From Marivita sp. S6314 (GTDB taxonomy: Bacteria; Pseudomonadota; Alphaproteobacteria; Rhodobacterales; Rhodobacteraceae): 64,000 nt of DNA. A program made the translations under genes and the position numbers. Where the stretch lies: positions 1 to 64,000 of the forward strand of contig NZ_JALKAO010000002.1 of assembly GCF_023015985.1 (NCBI RefSeq). Direction: 5' to 3'. Within the stretch, counting starts at the first letter, position 1, and each line of letters begins with the position of its first letter. Of this stretch, positions 24,871 to 33,928 are shown piece after piece. The notes under the pieces were generated by a model. The model was not told the origin of the DNA, ran no database searches, and saw only the letters and a list, made by a program, of their open reading frames with translations.

Positions 24871-24998
24871 TTTTTGATATCCGTTCTAATTTCAAAGAAA
24901 TTCAATACGGCAAATCAAAACGAGCGAACAATCCGAGTCAATTGTCAGACGACATGGTTTGGTAAAATCCTTAGAATTTTTCTGTACGGATCATCCGG
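24871..24998. promoter_or_regulatory. AT-rich promoter region of the RTX gene
   Basis: The 128 bp between the M15 peptidase stop and the RTX gene start are A+T-rich relative to the flanks. They contain the only space for an RTX promoter on the minus strand. No specific boxes are claimed. Confidence 0.35.
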
Positions 24999-25850
24999 TC
25001 AAAGCTTACCGTCGCGCACCCATTCTTCCAGTTTCTGGCGGCTGACCTCAAAATGCATGCTGTCCTCGCGCCGCCAGGACGCGCCCCAGACCCAGCCTTC
25101 TTCCTTGAAGAAATCGGCCAGGATGGTCAGGCCCAGTTGGGTTTTCCCATCACCAAGCGTGTCCAGTTTCCCGTCAATGTTCAGATCAACGGCAAGCCCG
25201 TAGGAATGCGTTGACGCGCGGTTTGTTGTGCCGCGGATGGCGCGGACGCACAGGGACCCGGCGGTGCTGATGCGGTCATAAAGATCAGGATCGGTGGCGC
25301 GGACTTTTTCAAAAACGCGGGTGAGCGAGTCGATTGCAGGTTGCAGCATACGCACCCGGATCGGCCCGACATTCTGCAAACGCAATTTGTCGGCCAGCCG
25401 TTGGTTGGTCATCTCGCGGCAGGTCTGGTCCAAGGATTCGCGCGGCAGGCCAAAGGTGGCCGCAAGCCAGCGGGACCCTGCAATGGTCAGCCCGTCATTG
25501 ACGTTTCGCCGGTCGGCGATCAGCACGACCTGCGCATAGGCGTCGATGATGTCATTGGGGCCATCTTGCTGAAATGGCTGGTTGTTGTCCGGCGCAGGTG
25601 CCTGAAACACTTGACGATCTGCCACCACTGGCCGTGAGGCGAGTTTGGTCACTTCCGTTGTCAGCGTATCGACACGTTCGCGCAGATCCTCGATCTGCTG
25701 GTTGAGCATTTCAATTTCAATCCGCGCGCCCGAGTCGATGGCCGGGCCTTCGAAAAATTCTTCTTCCTGCAGCAGCATCGGAACGAAGACCCAGATTACC
25801 GAGGCAAGAAGAATTGCAACTCCGATAATGACTGCGGGCAACACGCGCAT
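24999..25850 (-). CDS. Membrane-anchored M15-type peptidase (D,D-/L,D-peptidase-like)
   Basis: The 283-residue protein has one N-terminal membrane helix (about 5-26), a short coiled coil (about 44-72) and a C-terminal peptidoglycan peptidase domain. The zinc-site pattern of family M15 is visible: H215 and D222 in STHSYGLAVDLN, and H266 in SMHFEVS. It should act in the periplasm on peptide cross-links of murein. The start at 25850 places the helix at the very N-terminus; an in-frame start at 25925 would add 25 polar residues. It sits at the edge of the T6SS locus, divergent from ompA-ppkA, so a wall-remodelling role for secretion is possible but unproven. Confidence 0.75.
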   Translation of the reverse strand: MRVLPAVIIGVAILLASVIWVFVPMLLQEEEFFEGPAIDSGARIEIEMLNQQIEDLRERVDTLTTEVTKLASRPVVADRQVFQAPAPDNNQPFQQDGPNDIIDAYAQVVLIADRRNVNDGLTIAGSRWLAATFGLPRESLDQTCREMTNQRLADKLRLQNVGPIRVRMLQPAIDSLTRVFEKVRATDPDLYDRISTAGSLCVRAIRGTTNRASTHSYGLAVDLNIDGKLDTLGDGKTQLGLTILADFFKEEGWVWGASWRREDSMHFEVSRQKLEEWVRDGKL

Positions 25851-26040
25851 TGGGCAGGATCCTGAAATTGTGCTGTCTAAAAAATCTTCAAATCCCACTA
25901 AAGCGTGTTTTCCGTTCGACGCCAAGCGTTAACCCGTCAGACCCGGCGATGAAATTACTCGCAAAAATGTTGTCGCGTGTCGATCTGTGCGGTAGTCTTC
26001 GCTATAGTCAATTTCAACGCATTTAAGGACACGATTAGAC
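25851..26040. promoter_or_regulatory. Divergent promoter region, M15 peptidase / ompA-ppkA
   Basis: A 190-bp spacer between the divergent genes (part could encode an N-terminal extension of the peptidase). It must contain the promoter of the plus-strand ompA-ppkA operon. No clear sigma-54 or other signature is seen. Confidence 0.35.
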
Positions 26041-26649
26041 ATGACACGATATCCAGTTGTTGCAAGCGTTGCCCTTGCGTTCGCGCTTGCCCTTGCGGCG
26101 CCCGCGCCAACATCAGCGCAGTCCGCCGAAAACATGACGGCCGAGGAAATCACCAAGGCCTTCCAGAAGCAAAAGACGCGTGGTCTGGTACTGGTTCCCG
26201 CCGGGGATGAGTCCGCAGCGTCGACTGGCACGACCGCAGCAACCACCACGACCGAGACCGCAAACACGACAACGGTTGCCGCAGCGGGTGACACATACGA
26301 ACAGGTCGACAAGGCCGATCAGGTCAATATCAAAATCAAGTTCGATTTTGACAGCGCGACGCTTCGGGACGACCAAAAACCGCAATTGGCGACGTTGTGT
26401 CAGGTGATGAAATCCGTTGACGTGCAACTGTTCCAGATTGTTGGCCATACCGACAGCTCCGGGTCGGCCTCTTACAACGAGAAACTGTCACTCTTGCGTG
26501 CACAAGAGGTCAAACGCCATCTGGTGAACGATTGCGGCATTGCCGAAACGCGGCTCAAGGCCATCGGCATGGGCGAAGCTGCGCCGTTCAATGCGAATGA
26601 TCCCAGAAGCGACGAAAATCGTCGTGTGGAATTTCAAGCGCTTGGTTAA
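26041..26649 (+). CDS. OmpA-family peptidoglycan-binding periplasmic protein
   Basis: The 202-residue protein has a Sec signal peptide (about 1-27, cleaved after TSAQ or TSA), a short N-terminal segment, and a Thr/Ala-rich linker (about 59-80). The C-terminal OmpA-like domain (about 95-202) contains FDFDSATLRDDQKPQL and VGHTDSSGSASYNEKLSLLRA, and ends in DENRRVEFQALG. It should bind murein in the periplasm. It is 33 bp upstream of ppkA on the same strand, so it is likely part of the T6SS regulatory operon. It lacks a lipobox and a beta-barrel, unlike Pal or OmpA. Confidence 0.82.
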   Translation: MTRYPVVASVALAFALALAAPAPTSAQSAENMTAEEITKAFQKQKTRGLVLVPAGDESAASTGTTAATTTTETANTTTVAAAGDTYEQVDKADQVNIKIKFDFDSATLRDDQKPQLATLCQVMKSVDVQLFQIVGHTDSSGSASYNEKLSLLRAQEVKRHLVNDCGIAETRLKAIGMGEAAPFNANDPRSDENRRVEFQALG

Positions 26650-26682
26650 TGACTTCGGTCGAACTTTGTATCCGGAGACATT

Positions 26683-28899
26683 ATGACTGACTCTCGTCCG
26701 GGAGACCTTTTTCAGCCTGGCGATTTGGTGAACAACACCTACCGGGTTGAAGCCATTCTTGGACGAGGCGGAACGTCCGATGTTTATAAAGCCCGGTCCG
26801 AAATATCGGGCCGGATTGCAGCGCTCAAGGTGCTAAAAGCTGAATTTTCCGACAATGACGACTTTCTTCTGCTGCTCACGCGCGAAGAAGCCATGCGCGA
26901 AATCCGGCATGATGCCGTTGTACGCTACGCCGAAACGAACCGTACGCCTGACGGGCACGTGTACCTGCTGATCGACTATGTCGATGGACCGGGGCTCGAC
27001 AAAAAACTCAAGGAAGGGCCGATGTCGGCAGAGGACCTGCTGGTCATTTGCCGCCGTGTCGCCGAAGGCCTTCAAGCCGCGCACAGCCGCGGGATTTTCC
27101 ACCGCGATCTGTCCCCGGACAACATCATCCTGCGCGATGGCGACCCCGCACAGGCGGTGATCATCGACTTTGGGATTGCCAAGGATACCAATCCCGGCGC
27201 TGAAACCATCGTCGGCAACGAATTTGCCGGGAAATACGCTTACGCGGCCCCGGAACAACTGGCGGGGAACACGGACGCCCGCACCGACATCTATTCGCTG
27301 GGCGCGTTGTTGCTGGCGAATTTCCGGGGCAAGTCACCCAATATCGGGAACAACCCGATGGAAGTGCTTCAGAAAAAAGCCGAGCCGCTGGATACCGAAG
27401 GGGTGCCGGAACCGCTGAAATCGCTTCTGGACAAGATGACCGACCCCGAACCGGACAACCGGTTCGATAGCGCATCGGCTGTTCTAGCGGCGCTGAATGG
27501 CGACGCTGGTGCGACCACGCCTGAGCCCGCAGAAGAACCAGATGCATTGTCGGACGCGACCGTGATCGCGCCAGCCATTGGAAAACGTGCGGAAGAGACC
27601 AAGGCACCTGCGCCTGCCCCCAAGGCAGAACCCAAGGCCAAGAAAGCGCCGAAACCCGACGCCAAACCCAAAAATGCGTCCGAAAGCAAATCGAACAAGG
27701 CGATCATTCCCATCGCCATTGGCGGTGTCTTGGTGGTTGGATTGGCCGGCGCGTTCATGTCTGGCGTCTTTACGTCGGCCCCGCCCCTTCCCGTGGCCGA
27801 TCCTTATCGGCTGTCGATCGCGAAAGCCAAGGACTCTGTGCCACGTGCAGTCGGGTTTGTCCCGTCCGAGGACGTCGCCGAGGCCTTGCGTCAGCAAATC
27901 CAAGGGCAAAACGGTACATCTGATTTGACCCTTGCCACTGGTGATATTGCCGAAAACTGGGGACAGGACGTGTTGTCGGTTGTGGATGCCGTGGACGAGA
28001 TGGATGCATGGCGCGTGTCGATTTCAGGCAATGTCGTCGAGATCGAAGGCGAGACCACCAGCAAACCGATCTTCCGCGAGGTGCAGGCCGCCTTTGATGC
28101 CGGTGCCCTTGGTGCTCTGAGCGGTGAGCCGGACCTGTCCTTGAACGAGATCATCATCGCGCCAGAACGGATTGAAGCCATCCTGACCGCATTTGCGGAC
28201 TGTGGACCCTTGACCCTGGTTGACGCCCCTCTTGGCGGGTACGGACCGGGCAGCACGGTAGAAATCGCCGGCAACGTTGCGACCAGCGCCAGCCGGGACA
28301 CGCTGTTTGACGCGTTGAGCAGTGCCGTCGGCGAGCGCACGGTGCGTGTGCGCACGACCGTTTTGAACCCGACGCTTTGCCTGATCGAAAGCGTCATGCC
28401 CAAAGCGCCGACAAGTGCAATTGATGTGGCGTTCTACCAAGGCGATCAGAACAACCAGCCAAATCCCACCGGCGAATTTATCGTCGGGGAAAACCCGGTG
28501 ATTGACGTCGAAATTCCCGCAGAAGTCACGGACGGGTACCTGTCCGTGTCCGTGCTGGACGTGTCAGGCAACGTGTTTCACCTTCTGCCGAACATCAACC
28601 GGCTGGACAATTCGGTTGAGGGGTTGCGTGACGGTCAGGACGGGGATCTGTCGATCCGGGTCGCTTATTCCATTGCCGAGGCGCAGAGCAATGGCGGCCT
28701 TGCATTCCGGGTGGATGATTCCACGCTGGGAAAGACCAAGATCCTCGTGATCCATTCCAGCGAACCGCTGTTTAACGAAATGCGGCCCACCAGTGAATCC
28801 GCGCTGAGCTATTCCGAGGCGTTGATCGCAGAAGACCGCAACGTGGCATCGCGCATCTATTCACTCGACAGTCGTATTTTGGAAACCTCGTCCCGGTAA
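26683..28899 (+). CDS. ppkA: T6SS-associated Ser/Thr protein kinase PpkA
   Basis: The 738-residue protein has a cytoplasmic eukaryotic-type kinase domain (about 18-270) with glycine loop GRGGTSDVY, catalytic lysine K49, HRDLSPDN (140-147), DFG (162-164) and APE (189-191). A Lys/Pro/Ala-rich linker (280-338) and one membrane helix (about 340-363) follow. The extracytoplasmic part contains a BON-like domain (about 503-570, with C507 and C566) and a DUF4384-like domain (about 598-702). In T6SS the kinase phosphorylates Fha or TssL to trigger assembly. The C-terminal module is repeated in the TonB-like protein at 55488-57086. It converges on the phosphatase gene pppA. Confidence 0.9.
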   Translation: MTDSRPGDLFQPGDLVNNTYRVEAILGRGGTSDVYKARSEISGRIAALKVLKAEFSDNDDFLLLLTREEAMREIRHDAVVRYAETNRTPDGHVYLLIDYVDGPGLDKKLKEGPMSAEDLLVICRRVAEGLQAAHSRGIFHRDLSPDNIILRDGDPAQAVIIDFGIAKDTNPGAETIVGNEFAGKYAYAAPEQLAGNTDARTDIYSLGALLLANFRGKSPNIGNNPMEVLQKKAEPLDTEGVPEPLKSLLDKMTDPEPDNRFDSASAVLAALNGDAGATTPEPAEEPDALSDATVIAPAIGKRAEETKAPAPAPKAEPKAKKAPKPDAKPKNASESKSNKAIIPIAIGGVLVVGLAGAFMSGVFTSAPPLPVADPYRLSIAKAKDSVPRAVGFVPSEDVAEALRQQIQGQNGTSDLTLATGDIAENWGQDVLSVVDAVDEMDAWRVSISGNVVEIEGETTSKPIFREVQAAFDAGALGALSGEPDLSLNEIIIAPERIEAILTAFADCGPLTLVDAPLGGYGPGSTVEIAGNVATSASRDTLFDALSSAVGERTVRVRTTVLNPTLCLIESVMPKAPTSAIDVAFYQGDQNNQPNPTGEFIVGENPVIDVEIPAEVTDGYLSVSVLDVSGNVFHLLPNINRLDNSVEGLRDGQDGDLSIRVAYSIAEAQSNGGLAFRVDDSTLGKTKILVIHSSEPLFNEMRPTSESALSYSEALIAEDRNVASRIYSLDSRILETSSR

Positions 28900-28965
28900 A
28901 CACCGTCTCGGCACGTGGTTTGACGTCATCGCGGGATCGCACCTGTTCGCGCGACCCACATGTGA

Positions 28966-29688
28966 TTATGGAATGTCGACCACGATCACCGTGATGTTGT
29001 CGGCCCCGCCGCCATCCAGCGCGATCTGGATCAGCCGGTCCACAACCGTCTCAAGCGGCTCTTTGGCCAGCACGGTTTCAAGCATGCCGAAGGTCGCGTA
29101 TTTGGTCAGTCCGTCCGAGCAGACAAGAAACCGGTCCCCCGGCTGAACCTCGCCCCGCACCTTGTCGAGGTCCAGTTCGTCCCCCACACCAACCGCCCGC
29201 GTGATCGCGTTTGACTGCGGATGATGTTCGGCCTCGTCCCAGGACATCTGGCCGGATTCGACCAATGTGGCGACAAGGGAATGATCCGAGGTCAGCATCT
29301 GAATTTCGCCATCCCGCAGGCGATAGATGCGGCTGTCGCCCGCCCAGATACCAACAAAATGCGAATTGGCCAGCATCAGACTGGCCACGGTCGCGCCGAT
29401 CACCGACGCGCCGCGTGTCTCGGCCTCTTGCCGGATCAGGGTATGTGCCTTCTGAATGGCATGCCGAAGGGCGTGCATCCGGTCTGCCGCAGGCAGCCCC
29501 GGTTCAATCGAGGCAATCAGATCGGTGATCAGCTGGCTGGCATAGTCACCGGCTTCGTGGCCACCCATGCCATCCGACACGACCCAGATGCTTTGCTCTG
29601 GAAGGGCAAGCACAGAGTCTTCATTGACCTTGCGCTTCAATCCCACATGGCTACGGGCGTTATAACGAACCCGTGGGACAACAGTCAT
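28966..29688 (-). CDS. pppA: T6SS-associated PP2C-type phosphatase PppA
   Basis: The 240-residue cytoplasmic protein has PP2C metal-binding motifs: NED (22-24), SDGMGGHEAGDYAS (38-51), CSDGLTKY and the terminal ADNITVIVV. It reverses PpkA phosphorylation and so switches T6SS off. The start at 29688 overlaps the tagF stop by 4 bp (ATGA); an upstream in-frame ATG at 29706 lies inside tagF. It is the last gene of the minus-strand T6SS operon and converges on ppkA with 66 bp between. Confidence 0.92.
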   Translation of the reverse strand: MTVVPRVRYNARSHVGLKRKVNEDSVLALPEQSIWVVSDGMGGHEAGDYASQLITDLIASIEPGLPAADRMHALRHAIQKAHTLIRQEAETRGASVIGATVASLMLANSHFVGIWAGDSRIYRLRDGEIQMLTSDHSLVATLVESGQMSWDEAEHHPQSNAITRAVGVGDELDLDKVRGEVQPGDRFLVCSDGLTKYATFGMLETVLAKEPLETVVDRLIQIALDGGGADNITVIVVDIP

Positions 29689-30368
29689 ACGCAGCCTTCT
29701 TTCCAAATTTCGGCGTCCAGATCAAACAATCCTTGCATGTTCGGACCCTCCGGCAAACCGTCACACAGCATCAGCCGCGTGTCGCCATCCATCACAGCGC
29801 TCCAGATCGAGGGGGTCTGAAATGTCGGAGCAAGCACTTCAGAGGCGAGGATCGGGGCGATGCCGTCTGCACCGGCCTCATGGCACAGAACAACGGACCG
29901 GCCATTGACCCTGCATTTGTCGGCCTTGGCACGGGTCGGCACCGCAAGCGCGGCTAACTTTTCGGCCAACATGTCTTTGCTGAAATCATCGTCCAATGCG
30001 GACAAGGCTAGGTCTTCCATCTGCGCAAACACGGCATCCTGCACCAGGTGTTCGCGGATGACGGATGTGTCGTCAGCCATGGGCACCATCAAGGTCAGAG
30101 GAAAACGCCGCCCCACCCGATCAACCGAGGGCATCACCACGCCAATCATCGATTGTGATCCGGCAAGTCCGGGCGACAGGCAGAACCGCCAGATGGGAAC
30201 CGACATATAGAGCGCATCCCAATCTGCGCCGTAGGCATGTGCGCCCGACACAAGACAGCGCTGCAACCATTCATCCCAGGCCGACACGAATCCGGGCGGC
30301 GCATTCACACGGAAAAAATCCCCAACCGAGGGGATCTTTCCGAACGCTCCGTACCCTTCGACCGTCAT
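29685..30368 (-). CDS. tagF: T6SS regulator TagF
   Basis: The 227-residue protein begins MTVEGYGAFGKIPSVGDF, the TagF/ImpM (DUF2094) N-terminal motif, and keeps the family length. TagF represses T6SS post-translationally in other bacteria, acting on Fha. The start overlaps the tssM stop by 4 bp and the stop overlaps pppA by 4 bp, so all three are translationally coupled. Upstream in-frame codons to 30632 fall in tssM and are rejected. Confidence 0.9.
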   Translation of the reverse strand: MTVEGYGAFGKIPSVGDFFRVNAPPGFVSAWDEWLQRCLVSGAHAYGADWDALYMSVPIWRFCLSPGLAGSQSMIGVVMPSVDRVGRRFPLTLMVPMADDTSVIREHLVQDAVFAQMEDLALSALDDDFSKDMLAEKLAALAVPTRAKADKCRVNGRSVVLCHEAGADGIAPILASEVLAPTFQTPSIWSAVMDGDTRLMLCDGLPEGPNMQGLFDLDAEIWKEGCV

Positions 30369-33300
30369 CAGAACGTCTTTGGGCAGCTGAACTTGGACAG
30401 CGCGGGTAAGGCGAAGGGGTTCAGGACAGAGCCGGACTGCAACTGGTAGATGGCAATGCGGCCCCCGACATTGAAAATCACGCGTTTGCGGTCCGAGACA
30501 TTGGTGCGCCGCACTTCGGCTGCATCCAGCAAACGGAACCATGCCCAGGGCCCATCTTTCTGCAACGTGCTTTCGACATTCCGGGCGGGCGGATCGAACG
30601 TGATCCGGGCAAGCCCAACCCCACCGGGCCAATCCAGCGCAACCGGCGTCGGCGCGCCGCCGCGATGGGCAAAGGGCACCTGTTTGCCATGCGCCTCAAG
30701 CATGACCGACTGTGCCTTGGGATCAAGCGCCTGCGGCATCAGTTGGAACTGAATGCTCGGGGTGCTGGACCCGCCGAAAAAGGCTTCGCGGATTTCGGCG
30801 GCGTATTGCAGTTGTTGCAGAACGGCGGGGCTGATCCCAAGGTCCACATCATTGACCTGTTTCCACGACCATGGCCGTGTCCGCGTGTCGATGAACTCCA
30901 GCAGGCTTTCGTTGACGAAACTGTCAATCAGACCCGCCGGGCCGAAGAGTTTCTGGAAATCGGCCACCGCCACATCGGCCTGTGCACGCCGGTTGAACGG
31001 ATACCGATCCCCCAACGCCTGTTGACAGAAGGGCAGAACGCTGGACTGCCAGCGTGCGTTGATCGACGACCGGGTGTTGTCCGATGTGATCCCGGACGAT
31101 CCGGACGCGATCTGCGTGGCCCAGCGTTCGAGCGGGCCATCGGCGCGCGCTGCCGCTTCCTGGAAGCGCTGGATAGCCGCCCCACCCTCGCCGCTGCCGG
31201 AGGACCCGGAAAAGCTCATCTTGTTCAGCTCTTGGTACAGCTCGGTCAGCAATCCGATGAGTTCATCAAGCTGCGACGGCAAACCCGGTTCTGCGGCCTC
31301 GGTCAATTGGTGCAACCAGGCGAACCGCTCTTCCACATAGGCGCCGGGTGGTTTGGAGGCACCCTCTTCAGACCCGCCGCTGGACCGGGCCAACGCTTCC
31401 ATCAAAAGCCGGGTGCGTGAGCTGACATTGCGCTGCACGTCGCTTTCGGCAATATCGCCCAGATCATTGGCCAAAGCAGCGGAACCGCCGCCGGACCCAT
31501 TGCCCGTCAAACGGGTTTCCGACGCGATTGCCTCTAGCAGATTGACGATGGGGGACGTCGGGCCAGACAGCACGTTTGTCACTTCGACCGCGTGGCTGAG
31601 CGACTCCAACGGAATGATATCGACATCGGCAAGGATCCCGTCATAGGCGGCCACGAAATCATTGTAGTAAAGATCCAGAACATCCCGGCTCAACGCCGCC
31701 AATGCCTGTTCCGTTTGCTCCGCTTCGCCGCGTGGGCCAAGCACCCAGCTTTCGCGCTGGATGCGGGCGGCAACGCCCAAGGCTTCGCCAAGGAAGACGT
31801 TGTTGAACCCGTCATAGGTGAAAATGCCGTCGACCCCATCGGTCAATGGATCCCCGGATGATCGCACAAGCACGCGCCCGACCGCTGGACCCGCCGCATC
31901 CGTGACCCGCCACTTGGGCAAAGACACCGCCGCCGGGCTGTTGATGATGCCGTTATAGACGCGCTGCGCGAGGGGCATTTCAGACAGCAACGCCTGCACC
32001 TGTTCCACGAGCGGCCCGTTCAGGGCGATCTCCTGCATCGGCTGGTTCAGCAATGCGTCGAGATGGATTTCAAGGTCGGCGCGGAACTCTTCGCGCGCGG
32101 GTCCGGGATAGGACAATTCCCAATCCAACAGCATCCATTCGGCCACGAGATCCTGATTCATCGGGCCCTGAAGACCCAGCATCAGGTAAATCTTGAGCGC
32201 CTCGTAGAGGATGTCCGGGTTGTTCATATTGCCGCTGATCTGTTCTTCAAGACGCAGAAGAAGACGCGGCAACATGCGTTGGTTCAATGCCCGGCGATAG
32301 GTTTGCGTCGCCTGTGAGCCGATCACATCCCCCTGATAAAGCCCGTATCCAAGGCTGCTGTCCGGGGCGGGAGAAAACACGGTTGGATTGCCGGGCATGT
32401 CGCGCAGAATGTTCAGGGCCTGCACCACCGGCACCAAATCGGTGTCACCGATTGGGCTGCTTGGCAACGTCGCTGCCGCAGCACTATAGGCCGACACGTG
32501 GTCATTGGCGTCCGCAACCAAAGCGCTATTGCCTTGGAAGGACCGGAAAAACAGCGTGCCAGCCCCGGCGGCGACCATCAGAGTCGCGACAATGGCGGCC
32601 CATTTGGTGATCTTGTAGCGGCGTTCCACCTTGTCGTCCGCCGACACAAGCCCCGCTTCGGGAAAGATGACGCCTTCAAACAGACGTGTCAGGAAATAAG
32701 ACCGTCCGGCCCCCTGCCCCGATCCAATCGCCTGACGGCCAATCCCAAAGGTCCGCGCCATGCTCAGCATCAGACGGTCAATCGGCGTGCCTTCTTGTGT
32801 GCCAGAGGTAAAGTAGATGCCGCGCAGCATCTGGCGGTGTTGGAAGCGGTTTTCCTGAAACACCTCTGTCAGAAACGCCTTGGCGACACCGCGAATAGAC
32901 GCCACCTGTGACGGGAAGCCGGCCACCAGCGTGCGACGCTGGGGATCTGTTTCCGCCTGCATCCGCTCCAGAGAATGGGTGTTCAGACGTTCCAGAAGGG
33001 CCGCGAATTCTTCGTCAAAACCGGCAATCGGGGAGGCTTCGCCCTTGGCGTTTTCAATCGGAAGCGTGAAGCCCCAGACCTGTTCGCGGTCTTCCTTGCC
33101 CAGATTGTCGTGAAATTCGGTGAACCCCGCGATCAGGTCCGCCTTGGTAAACAAGACGTAAACCGGGAACCGCACCCCCAGCTTTTCGCGCAATTCGGTC
33201 AGACGGGCGCGCACGGCAGCCGCATGACCTTTTTGGGTGATCTCATCCTGCAGCGCGAGATCGCTGAGGCTGATCGCGATAATCGCGCCATTGATCGGCT

Positions 33301-33928
33301 GGCGTTTGCGAAACTTCTTGAGCAAGCCCAGGAAACCAAGCCAGGAGGCATTGTCGACCTCCGCATCGCTTTCCTGCGTCGTATAGCGCCCGGCGGTGTC
33401 GATCAGGACGGCATTATTCGTGAACCACCAATCGCAATTGCGGGTGCCCCCAACGCCCCCGATGGCGGTTTTGCCCATCTCTTCTGCCAAGGGGAACTGC
33501 AAGCCGGAATTGACAATCGCCGTGGTTTTGCCAGCCCCGGGAGGGCCGATCATGATGTACCACGGCAATTCGTTCAGGTGTTTGCGCCCGTTTTTGGATT
33601 TGCGCAGTTCCGACATCGCGGTCTTAAGCTTGTCGCGCAACTCGCTGATTTCGCCGGAAACAACTTCGCCGCCCGCATCCACGCTTTCGGCGATTTCCTC
33701 GGTCATCGCCTTTTCGCGGCCGCGACGCATCAGGAAAATCGACAGCGCTATGGCACCAAAGATCAAGGCAAAGGTGCCAACGGTCAGTGATCGGATCATC
33801 ACGGATTCGAACGGTCGGCTGACGTCGTTCCCGATCAGTGGGCCCAGATACCAGACCAGCAAGGACAGGACGATGGCCGCAAAAAGCAGGCCAAAATAGA
33901 TCGACGTGAAGAAACGGAGAAACTTCAT
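30368..33928 (-). CDS. tssM: T6SS membrane-complex protein TssM (IcmF)
   Basis: The 1186-residue inner-membrane protein has two N-terminal helices (about 8-28 and 46-67), a cytoplasmic GTPase-like domain with Walker A GPPGAGKTT (128-136), and a third helix (about 445-465). A large periplasmic region with IcmF-related and C-terminal beta domains follows. It forms the trans-envelope channel with TssL. The start at 33928 overlaps the tssL stop by 4 bp. The Walker A motif is intact, which is not true of all TssM proteins. Confidence 0.95.
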   Translation of the reverse strand: MKFLRFFTSIYFGLLFAAIVLSLLVWYLGPLIGNDVSRPFESVMIRSLTVGTFALIFGAIALSIFLMRRGREKAMTEEIAESVDAGGEVVSGEISELRDKLKTAMSELRKSKNGRKHLNELPWYIMIGPPGAGKTTAIVNSGLQFPLAEEMGKTAIGGVGGTRNCDWWFTNNAVLIDTAGRYTTQESDAEVDNASWLGFLGLLKKFRKRQPINGAIIAISLSDLALQDEITQKGHAAAVRARLTELREKLGVRFPVYVLFTKADLIAGFTEFHDNLGKEDREQVWGFTLPIENAKGEASPIAGFDEEFAALLERLNTHSLERMQAETDPQRRTLVAGFPSQVASIRGVAKAFLTEVFQENRFQHRQMLRGIYFTSGTQEGTPIDRLMLSMARTFGIGRQAIGSGQGAGRSYFLTRLFEGVIFPEAGLVSADDKVERRYKITKWAAIVATLMVAAGAGTLFFRSFQGNSALVADANDHVSAYSAAAATLPSSPIGDTDLVPVVQALNILRDMPGNPTVFSPAPDSSLGYGLYQGDVIGSQATQTYRRALNQRMLPRLLLRLEEQISGNMNNPDILYEALKIYLMLGLQGPMNQDLVAEWMLLDWELSYPGPAREEFRADLEIHLDALLNQPMQEIALNGPLVEQVQALLSEMPLAQRVYNGIINSPAAVSLPKWRVTDAAGPAVGRVLVRSSGDPLTDGVDGIFTYDGFNNVFLGEALGVAARIQRESWVLGPRGEAEQTEQALAALSRDVLDLYYNDFVAAYDGILADVDIIPLESLSHAVEVTNVLSGPTSPIVNLLEAIASETRLTGNGSGGGSAALANDLGDIAESDVQRNVSSRTRLLMEALARSSGGSEEGASKPPGAYVEERFAWLHQLTEAAEPGLPSQLDELIGLLTELYQELNKMSFSGSSGSGEGGAAIQRFQEAAARADGPLERWATQIASGSSGITSDNTRSSINARWQSSVLPFCQQALGDRYPFNRRAQADVAVADFQKLFGPAGLIDSFVNESLLEFIDTRTRPWSWKQVNDVDLGISPAVLQQLQYAAEIREAFFGGSSTPSIQFQLMPQALDPKAQSVMLEAHGKQVPFAHRGGAPTPVALDWPGGVGLARITFDPPARNVESTLQKDGPWAWFRLLDAAEVRRTNVSDRKRVIFNVGGRIAIYQLQSGSVLNPFALPALSKFSCPKTF

